From contig CAAEPH010000043.1 of NCBI GenBank assembly GCA_900757865.1, positions 1 through 35,154 of the forward strand: 35,154 bases of DNA, read 5' to 3'. The DNA comes from an uncultured Sutterella sp. (GTDB lineage Bacteria; Pseudomonadota; Gammaproteobacteria; Burkholderiales; Burkholderiaceae_F). Both the position numbers and the translations under genes were made by a program. The stretch's first letter is position 1, and each line of letters begins with the position of its first letter. Under the pieces are notes generated by a model. That model made no database searches. It was not told where the DNA came from and saw only the letters and a program-made list of their open reading frames with translations. This document shows, in pieces, positions 25,216 to 31,583 of this stretch.

Positions 25216-27570
25216 ATGATTGACACAACCGTATTCCCGGAGGACATGTACGAAACGGCAGAGGAAGCCTCTGGCGCTCGCCCGCAACCGAGGCCGACGG
25301 TTAAAAAGAGCCCCCAAAAGGTCAAACCTATGGAGGTAGCTCAAGAGGCTCCTGCCGAAATTCCTGCGCCGAGTTACTTGCCAGACGCAGACTTACCCCT
25401 TTTCACACCAACCCAGGCACCTGCTCTGGTGACAGCGAGCGAATTGGTTGATCGCTGCCGACAATACATGTCGAATGCTGATGTCGAAAAAGTTCGTGAA
25501 GCCTTCCGCTACGCTGACGCGGCCCATTTAGGGCAATATCGCAAGTCGGGTGAACCGTACATCACCCACCCCATTGCGGTTGCCTCCATTCTGGCCTCTT
25601 GGAAAATGGATGCCTGTACCATTCAGGCTGGCCTCATGCACGATGTGCTTGAGGATACGGGCACCTCTAAACAAGAGATGGCTGAAAAATTTGGCATGGA
25701 AGTCGCTGAATTGGTCGACGGGGTGAGTAAGCTCGACAAATTGCGTTTTTCTTCTGCCGAAGCGGCACAAGCGGAAAGTTTTCGCAAAATGCTCATGGCC
25801 ATGTCACGCGATGTTCGCGTGATTCTCGTGAAATTGGCCGACAGACTTCACAATCTTCGCACCCTAGGGGTGATGCGCCCTGAAAAGCGTGCCCGTATTG
25901 CTAAAGAAACCTTGGATATCTATGTGCCCTTGGCGCACCGCTTGGGTATGAACAATGTCTTTCGCGAGTTGCAAGAACTCTCTTTTGCTAATCGCTATCC
26001 CTTGCGATATCGAGTTCTCTACGACAATGTACTAAAACTGCGAAATGAGCGTCGTTCCATCCTCGAGAAGATTCTCTCTGAAACCCGTGCCCAACTGCCC
26101 AAGTTTCACATTCGGGCACGCGTGATTGGTCGCGACAAGACCATTTATGGGATTTACAACAAAATGCGATCCCATCATCAGAGCTTTTCGGATGCCTTAG
26201 ATATTTACGGTTTTCGTGTGATCGTGCGCACGCTTGAGGATTGCTACCTCACGCTTTGCGCCTTGCATTCGCTCTATAAACCCGTTCATCGACGCTTTAA
26301 GGATTTCATTGCCATCCCCAAAATGAATGGCTACCAAAGTATTCATACGACGGTAATCGGTCCTAACGGTACGCCCATCGAATATCAAATTCGCACTGAA
26401 GCGATGCATCGAATCGCCGAGTACGGCATTTTGACCCAATGGCTTTTCGAGAACGATGTCGACTCATCCGACATGCAATCACGCACAGCGGCTTGGTTAC
26501 AAAACTTGATGGATATTCAACGTAACTCCGCTGACAGTAGCGAGTTTCTCGAAAACATTAAAGTGGACTTGTTCCCCAATCGAGTGTATGCCTTCACCCC
26601 TCAGGGAAAAATTATTTCTCTACCCAAAGGCTCAACGATTGTCGACTTTGCCTATCAAGTTCACACGGACGTAGGTAATCAGGCTGTTGGCGCCAAAGTC
26701 AATGGTGAACCTCGCGATCTCTCCTCGCGTCTGAGCAATGGGGATATGGTGGAAATTCAAACTCGCCCTGACGCCAGTCCGAGTCCCGCTTGGCTCGAAA
26801 CCGTTCGTTCAGGAAAAGCTCGAGCGGAAATTCGGCAGTATTTACGTACTCGCCGCTTAGACGAATCGATTGATTTGGGCCAACAGGCGTTGCGTAAGGA
26901 AGCTGAGGTCAATCACTTCAGTCTCGAAGCCATCCCTGAAGAAGTCTGGCAAAAACTGCGTCACGAGCTCAATGTGCCCGATAACAGCAGTTTGTTTGCT
27001 TCCATTGGTTTGGGTAAAGATCTTCCCGCCGCGGTCTTACATCGTCTCATTCAGATGACGCACGAACTTGACACGGACAATGCCACCCATCCCATGCCCG
27101 CCATTACCATTCGAGGTAATGAAGGCGTGGCAGTGGAATTATCAAAAGACTGCCATCCTATTCCCGGTGACAAAATTATGGGCTACAGTCGCACGGGTCA
27201 CGGCCTAGTCATTCACCGGGCAGATTGTCCACATTGTCGCCGAAGCATGAAAACGGATCCGTCGCGCTGGATGGAAGTGCAGTGGGCAGAGGAACCTCAA
27301 CACGCTAATCATGCGGTCCCGGTAGATATCCTCGTGACAGATCAAAATGCTGCGCTCGCGTCCGTTGCCACAAGTATTGCCGAAGCTAACTCGAGCATTA
27401 TTGGGGTGGTCTTCTACACCATCGGTGATAAGTCGTATTTGCGCCTCACACTACAGGTTCGCGACCGTGGTCACCTGATGTATGTAATCAAAATGATCAA
27501 ACAAAACGCGGTCGTCATTCAAGCCAAACGCGTTTGGGAAGCGGGTGCACCCGTAAAAAGCCAAAAATAG
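25216..27570 (+). CDS. spoT: Bifunctional (p)ppGpp synthetase/hydrolase (SpoT/Rsh)
   Basis: Makes and degrades the stringent-response alarmone. The N-terminal HD hydrolase domain is intact (HPIAVAS from about 118, HD at 142-143, EDT following), so hydrolase activity should be retained. The synthetase domain has RDKTIYGIYNKMR (304-316), and RFKD (360-363), the RxKD form typical of bifunctional enzymes. TGS domain near 455-515, a Cys-rich HRADCPHC zinc-like element and a C-terminal ACT domain from about 705. It has about 75 N-terminal residues rich in Pro and Glu before the domain, unlike E. coli SpoT (702 residues; this one 784). The start ATG has only GAGAG as a ribosome site. I see no -35/-10 that I would defend in the gap after the terminator. 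Confidence 0.97.
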   Translation: MIDTTVFPEDMYETAEEASGARPQPRPTVKKSPQKVKPMEVAQEAPAEIPAPSYLPDADLPLFTPTQAPALVTASELVDRCRQYMSNADVEKVREAFRYADAAHLGQYRKSGEPYITHPIAVASILASWKMDACTIQAGLMHDVLEDTGTSKQEMAEKFGMEVAELVDGVSKLDKLRFSSAEAAQAESFRKMLMAMSRDVRVILVKLADRLHNLRTLGVMRPEKRARIAKETLDIYVPLAHRLGMNNVFRELQELSFANRYPLRYRVLYDNVLKLRNERRSILEKILSETRAQLPKFHIRARVIGRDKTIYGIYNKMRSHHQSFSDALDIYGFRVIVRTLEDCYLTLCALHSLYKPVHRRFKDFIAIPKMNGYQSIHTTVIGPNGTPIEYQIRTEAMHRIAEYGILTQWLFENDVDSSDMQSRTAAWLQNLMDIQRNSADSSEFLENIKVDLFPNRVYAFTPQGKIISLPKGSTIVDFAYQVHTDVGNQAVGAKVNGEPRDLSSRLSNGDMVEIQTRPDASPSPAWLETVRSGKARAEIRQYLRTRRLDESIDLGQQALRKEAEVNHFSLEAIPEEVWQKLRHELNVPDNSSLFASIGLGKDLPAAVLHRLIQMTHELDTDNATHPMPAITIRGNEGVAVELSKDCHPIPGDKIMGYSRTGHGLVIHRADCPHCRRSMKTDPSRWMEVQWAEEPQHANHAVPVDILVTDQNAALASVATSIAEANSSIIGVVFYTIGDKSYLRLTLQVRDRGHLMYVIKMIKQNAVVIQAKRVWEAGAPVKSQK

Positions 27571-27589
27571 TGTTTAAACACCACGTCCG

Positions 27590-27621
27590 GCAAGGTGATA
27601 TCACGTTGAAGATCACCTTGC
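27590..27621. terminator. Possible bidirectional terminator between spoT and greB
   Basis: A perfect 10-base-pair stem (27590-27599 with 27612-27621) between two convergent genes. It lacks a clear U-run on either strand, so it may act only partly or as an RNA-stabilising hairpin. A 12-base palindrome, GTGTTTAAACAC, lies just upstream (27570-27581). Confidence 0.5.
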
Positions 27622-27631
27622 TGAGCGCGGT

Positions 27632-28207
27632 TTAGTAAGGCTGTTGATTGGTGTAAGTCACCTCTAAAATTTCCAGCGTATCTACCCCTGCTGGATGCGT
27701 TGAGGTCGCTGGCGTGGGTAACTTCACTTCGTCACCTTCACGTGCTTTAAGCAACACTCTCGCAATCGGAGAAATCCAGCTCACGTCACCGTGATTCGCG
27801 TCCGCTTCATCAATACCCACAATGCGAACTTTCTTTTCTTCTCCACGCTGATTCATATAGAGCACTGTCGCACCAAAGAAGACTTGATCCGTTTCTGGAC
27901 GTGCCTCGGGATCGACCACTTCAGCGGACTCAATGCGCTTATTGAGAAAACGAATCCGTCGATCAATTTCACGTAAGCGGCGTTTCCCGTATTGATAGTC
28001 CCCGTTTTCAGAGCGGTCTCCGTTGCTAGCGGCCCAAGCCACCACATTAACCACGTCGGGGCGCTCAACATTCACCAAATGTTCACGTTCATCTAACAGT
28101 CGCCGATAGCAAGCGGGTGTCATGTAGTTTTTGGTATTTGCTGGTAGACCTGGTAATTTAACGTCATCATCGTCATCGTCTGACGTTGCGATCGTATTGG
28201 TATCCAT
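27632..28207 (-). CDS. greB: Transcription elongation factor GreB
   Basis: Inserts into the RNA polymerase secondary channel to cleave backtracked RNA and free stalled complexes. The GDRSENGDYQYGKRRLREIDRRIRFLNKRIE stretch is characteristic of the GreB coiled coil (GreA differs there), and the GreA/GreB C-terminal domain has SPIARVLLKAREGDEV. Length 191 exceeds E. coli GreB (158); the excess is a Asp-rich N-terminus with six Asp in a row and the C-terminal end. GAGG precedes the ATG by about 6 bases. The gene is convergent with spoT. Confidence 0.95.
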   Translation of the reverse strand: MDTNTIATSDDDDDDVKLPGLPANTKNYMTPACYRRLLDEREHLVNVERPDVVNVVAWAASNGDRSENGDYQYGKRRLREIDRRIRFLNKRIESAEVVDPEARPETDQVFFGATVLYMNQRGEEKKVRIVGIDEADANHGDVSWISPIARVLLKAREGDEVKLPTPATSTHPAGVDTLEILEVTYTNQQPY

Positions 28208-28465
28208 AAGTGACCTCGTCTGACATTCAAGTCGGTCTTTTTAACAACAACTCGCCTCTCTCTGAGAGGAGACATCTTTTCGATTATGCTTTGCGTAAAG
28301 CTTCTAGAGAGCCATTATAAGCGCCTTGAGAGTCGTCTACACTTCTCAGAGAGTAGAGATCCGAGAGGAAAACCGGCTGAGGCTAGGCTAGGGTAACAAG
28401 TGCGGGTCGGTTAGCGCGAACGCTTGGAGACGCTGAGGAAGATGGGAAAAGAGCCAAAGAAACCA
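28208..28465. other. Intergenic region between greB and the tRNA-Ala terminator
   Basis: No gene is visible here. The greB promoter appears to be at 28314-28319, and the greB leader carries a hairpin, CCTCTC-TCT-GAGAGG (28255-28269). The right part (28380-28465) is richer in G and C, with a small AGCG-CGAA-CGCT hairpin, but I cannot assign a function. Confidence 0.5.
28314..28319 (-). promoter_or_regulatory. Probable -10 box of the greB promoter
   Basis: A perfect TATAAT on the minus strand inside CGCTTATAATGGC. A start about 7 bases later would give a leader of roughly 100 bases to greB. The -35 region (TGTAGA/GTAGAC) is weak, so activity is inferred from the -10 alone. Confidence 0.5.
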
Positions 28466-28496
28466 TAAAAAAAACGCCTGTTTCTTCAGCAGGCGT
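28466..28496 (-). terminator. Strong terminator of the tRNA-Ala transcript
   Basis: Minus strand: a 7-base stem (ACGCCTG/CAGGCGT, loop about 9 bases) followed by eight U's. It lies 36 bases after the tRNA 3' end. Confidence 0.9.
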
Positions 28497-28532
28497 CTTC
28501 ACGTAGTAATGGCTATTTCATAGTCGGCGATA

Positions 28533-28608
28533 TGGTGGAGAGGAGGAGGATCGAACTCCCGACCTCTGCATTGCGAACGCAGCGCTCTCCCAGCTGAGCT
28601 ACCCCCCC
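28533..28608 (-). tRNA. tRNA-Ala (anticodon CGC)
   Basis: A 76-base cloverleaf with encoded CCA. The acceptor 5' strand is seven G's pairing with CCTCTCC, including the G3-U70 pair that marks tRNA-Ala. D arm, anticodon stem CTGCG/TGCAG with loop TTCGCAA (anticodon CGC at positions 34-36, plus-strand 28573-28575), variable AGGTC, T arm GGGAG/CTCCT with loop TTCGATC. It reads GCG codons, and its own terminator follows. Confidence 0.96.
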
Positions 28609-28975
28609 AGCCGTCTATGATTACGAAACATTTCCATTCCGTAGGGGATTAATTTTGCACCAATTTTTGAAAAATCGATATAGCGCATTTGTGGTATTAA
28701 CTTTGCGATCACCATTCTTTGCATCCCGAAACGACTTCGAACATAGCTTCTAGCGCATCGCGACAAAGCGTAAGAGTACAATCAAACTAACAACTCCCAC
28801 GGGCAGTCCCATGGAGTTTTCTTCATGAGCGTTGCACAAGACTCTACAGCATTTTCGCACGTTTGGGCTTGTGCCTAAATCTCGTGAAAAGATAACCATA
28901 GAAAACGTCATTGATGCGGACCCGCACTGGCTACGCATCAATCCCACAACAATACGGAGGAAGGGCACTGTTATT
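28609..28975. other. Intergenic region between tRNA-Ala and pepA
   Basis: A divergent gap of 367 bases which must hold the promoters of both genes; I could not identify either with confidence. In the right part the reading frame of pepA stays open upstream to 28832, but the N-terminus it would add looks unlike any PepA. A 9-base inverted repeat (28910-28918 with 28934-28942) and the pepA ribosome site near 28956-28965 are the only clear elements. Confidence 0.5.
28910..28942 (+). promoter_or_regulatory. Hairpin in the pepA leader
   Basis: Perfect 9-base arms, ATTGATGCG and CGCATCAAT, with a 15-base loop. It lies 14 bases before the ribosome site, so it could regulate translation or be a protein site. 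Family precedents for PepA as a DNA-binding protein make an autoregulatory site conceivable, but that is speculation. Confidence 0.4.
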
Positions 28976-30469
28976 ATGAGCACACCAAAATACCAGACTC
29001 TCGCAAAGGTTACGTTTGCTGCACCTAGCAAAGCCGAGGCTAGCGTAACCTTGGTTGCTATTGGCCAGCAAGCCGGGGAACTCGCTCCCACCAACGCCAC
29101 GTCAGAATTGGAAAAAGCCCATCCAGGACGCCTCGCAACGCTAAAAACTCGAGGCCTCTTCAAGGGGGCTAATGCCGAGCTCTACTTCTTAGAAGACGCG
29201 AACATTCTTTTGGTCGGACTAGGCGATCTCGCCTCACTCACTCGTGATCAACTCACCAAAGCCCTAAAAAAGGCCCTCTCGTACGTGAAGTCTTGGGCTC
29301 GCTCGGTAGCCTTAACTCCCGAAGAATGGGTTGTGGCTAACGCTACGCTAGAAACAGAGATAAGCTGGCTCACGTATCGCGTGTTGCAGCTTCTTGTGGA
29401 ACGCACGCATCTCAAAACCGATAGCGAAAGTGACTGCGCTCTAAAAGACATCGTGTTCCTCATGGCTCGACCAAGTAAAGCCCTTCGCCAGGCTGTTTCT
29501 CAAGGGGAAGCCACGGCCTATGGGATGCTCTTAGCTCGCCACTGGGGAGACTTGCCAGCTAACGTGTGCACACCCGCTTATTTGGCTAAACAAGTGGAAA
29601 AATTGGCCAAAGGCAACAAAGCACTCAGTGTTGAAGTCTGGGATGAGAAAGCCATATCCAAGGCAGGAATGGGCGCCTTTCTGGCCGTTGCTCAAGGGAG
29701 CAACACCGACGCGCGTTTGATCATTGTGCGCTATAGTGGCGCAGACGATCCCGCTGAGGCCCCCGTTGCTTTAGTCGGCAAAGGCATTACGTTTGACAGT
29801 GGTGGCATTTCCTTAAAACCCGCAGCGGGTATGCCCGATATGATTTATGACATGTCAGGGGCTGGCTCGGTGTTAGGCACGATCTTCGCAGCCGCCAAGC
29901 TTGGCATTAAGCGCAATGTAATTGCCGTTGCTGCCTGTTGCGAAAACCTTCCTTCCGGCAATGCCGTCAAACCCGGTGACGTAGTGACCTCCTACAGTGG
30001 CAAGACCGTCGAAATCCTCAATACGGATGCTGAAGGTCGTCTCGTTTTAGCTGACGCCATTTCCTGGGTGAAAACCGTTAAACCGCGTCACATTATCGAC
30101 GTTGCGACCCTGACGGGCGCTTGTGTCATTGCTTTGGGCTCACCCTACAGCGGACTCTTCTCGTACGACGCTGCGCTCAGCAGTGCACTACGTCAAGCTG
30201 GTGAGCGCGCTGGCGACGAAGCCTGGCCCATGCCGGTCAACGAGCACTACTTCCAGATGATGCGCTCTAACGCCGCCGACATTGCAAACCTGTCCATAAA
30301 GCGTGACGCTGGCGCTTCGACCGCCGCAGCCTTCTTGGGCTATTTTGCTGACGGCGCTTCCTGGGCACACTTAGACGTCGCCGCCACGGCCAATATCGAC
30401 GGACGCGATCATGAAAGTACGGGACGCCCTGTACCCCTCTTGTTACGCTTCCTTATCGACCTTCAGTAA
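28976..30469 (+). CDS. pepA: Leucyl aminopeptidase (family M17)
   Basis: Two-metal aminopeptidase that removes N-terminal residues from peptides in the cytosol; the E. coli homologue also binds DNA and assists Xer recombination. VGKGITFDSGG (267-277) and NTDAEGR (349-355) supply the metal ligands and active site. I start at 28976, behind GGAGG-AAGGG, which gives 497 residues (E. coli 503) and the N-terminus MSTPKYQTL. Upstream in-frame codons back to 28832 are unlike the family. Ends at a hairpin before holC. Confidence 0.96.
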   Translation: MSTPKYQTLAKVTFAAPSKAEASVTLVAIGQQAGELAPTNATSELEKAHPGRLATLKTRGLFKGANAELYFLEDANILLVGLGDLASLTRDQLTKALKKALSYVKSWARSVALTPEEWVVANATLETEISWLTYRVLQLLVERTHLKTDSESDCALKDIVFLMARPSKALRQAVSQGEATAYGMLLARHWGDLPANVCTPAYLAKQVEKLAKGNKALSVEVWDEKAISKAGMGAFLAVAQGSNTDARLIIVRYSGADDPAEAPVALVGKGITFDSGGISLKPAAGMPDMIYDMSGAGSVLGTIFAAAKLGIKRNVIAVAACCENLPSGNAVKPGDVVTSYSGKTVEILNTDAEGRLVLADAISWVKTVKPRHIIDVATLTGACVIALGSPYSGLFSYDAALSSALRQAGERAGDEAWPMPVNEHYFQMMRSNAADIANLSIKRDAGASTAAAFLGYFADGASWAHLDVAATANIDGRDHESTGRPVPLLLRFLIDLQ

Positions 30470-30483
30470 TCGCTGATATCCAA

Positions 30484-30519
30484 GAGAAGGTAGCCTGATT
30501 CCTCTCAAGCTACCTTCTC
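30484..30519 (+). terminator. Hairpin after pepA
   Basis: A perfect 11-base-pair stem (30484-30494 with 30509-30519) just after the pepA stop. The T-run (CTCTTTT) begins about 9 bases later, so it may be an imperfect terminator or a transcript-stabilising hairpin. Confidence 0.5.
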
Positions 30520-30549
30520 CTCGACCCTCTTTTCACTTCGTTCTGCGTC

Positions 30550-30978
30550 ATGCAACAAATAGACTTTCACTTTAATGTCAGTGACCGCCTTCTTTATGCT
30601 TGTCGAACCGCTTCTACGGTCTATCGACGCGGACTCACGTTAGCCGTCTGGTCAAGTGATCGCCAGCGACTCAATCGTTTTAACGACATGCTCTGGGAGC
30701 ACGACACACTCTCCTTTATTCCACATGTACCCGCGAATCACCCCTTGGCTCATGAAACGCCTATTCGTTTTGGTACCGCACTGAGTGAGTTGACAGGTGA
30801 TGTCCTTTTGCTTCTTGATGACTATCTGCCACCACAGTGGGAAGAGGAGTTCAAACGATTCAACCGCATTATCGACGTGGTCAGCACCGATGAAAAAGAG
30901 CGCCAATTGTCGAGAGCGCGCTATCGCGCGTATAAAGCCCAAGGGGTAACGTTGGAAGCCTACGATCGCAGTCTGTGA
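30550..30978 (+). CDS. holC: DNA polymerase III chi subunit
   Basis: Chi binds SSB and, with psi (HolD), connects the clamp loader to the replication fork. The start (QQIDFHFNVSDRLLYACR), WSSDRQRLNRFNDMLWEHD, SFIPHV and LLDDY blocks match HolC; length 142 is typical (E. coli 147). The ATG has no ribosome site of note. It lies between pepA and valS, the standard order in Gammaproteobacteria and Betaproteobacteria. Confidence 0.93.
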   Translation: MQQIDFHFNVSDRLLYACRTASTVYRRGLTLAVWSSDRQRLNRFNDMLWEHDTLSFIPHVPANHPLAHETPIRFGTALSELTGDVLLLLDDYLPPQWEEEFKRFNRIIDVVSTDEKERQLSRARYRAYKAQGVTLEAYDRSL

Positions 30979-31004
30979 TCTTTCTTAATAACAAGGATTT
31001 CTTT

Positions 31005-31424
31005 ATGCCTCACGACAGAACTGAACCAGTGATTGATCAGGACTACTACACACTAAAAGATCGTGTCAAACTCACATGGCGAGACGTGCGGGATATAGCC
31101 ACCCAACCCACAACGCCTGTTGAAACGAGCAACAACACCAACCCTACTCCTGCCCTAAGTGTTCCTGACGTGAATGTCAAACCTGTCATCGAACCCATCA
31201 TTGAGCGATTGGCATTGAGCAAAGCGGAACAAACGGCACTCGCCGATAAACTCGCCGAAGCCATAGACGCCCGGGTGAAAGAGGTCATCACACAGACACT
31301 TGAAATTTCGCTCAATAATGCCCTGTCTCGAGTGAGATCCGATCTCGAGCGCGCCCTGGGTCCCAATGTCCGTGAAGCAGTCAAACGCGAATTGCAAAAA
31401 ATTGATTGGGAAAAACCGCTCTAA
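31005..31424 (+). CDS. Conserved hypothetical protein between holC and valS
   Basis: I do not recognise a function for this 139-residue protein. The N-terminal half is polar and probably disordered, with a Thr/Asn/Pro-rich stretch; the C-terminal half (about 65-139) is predicted to be long amphipathic helices rich in Glu, Lys, Arg and Leu, ending ELQKIDWEKPL. The start is the ATG at 31005, behind AAGGA with 8-base spacing; a longer frame opening at a GTG at 30975 overlaps holC and is less likely. Burkholderiales often carry a poorly conserved small gene in this position, and this may be its counterpart (inference). It probably shares a transcript with holC. Confidence 0.75.
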   Translation: MPHDRTEPVIDQDYYTLKDRVKLTWRDVRDIATQPTTPVETSNNTNPTPALSVPDVNVKPVIEPIIERLALSKAEQTALADKLAEAIDARVKEVITQTLEISLNNALSRVRSDLERALGPNVREAVKRELQKIDWEKPL

Positions 31425-31583
31425 TTCTTCTGAGCTCAAGGAAAATCTGCACGATACGTCTATTCGTGCGAAAATAGAAGGTTTATACAGGCGTTCGGCT
31501 TTCGGACCTCGCTTTTGAACCCCATTTTGTGTCTGCCTTTATTCGGGAGACACCCTCATTTATTGTGTTTGGATAAAACTATC

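Noticed and set aside
28750..29163. A 137-codon minus-strand reading frame across the pepA start
   Set aside because: It overlaps the conserved pepA N-terminus and has no support of its own.
31425..31583. T-box or other riboswitch before valS
   Set aside because: T-boxes are a Gram-positive feature, and I see no specifier loop, T-box sequence or terminator; only short hairpins.
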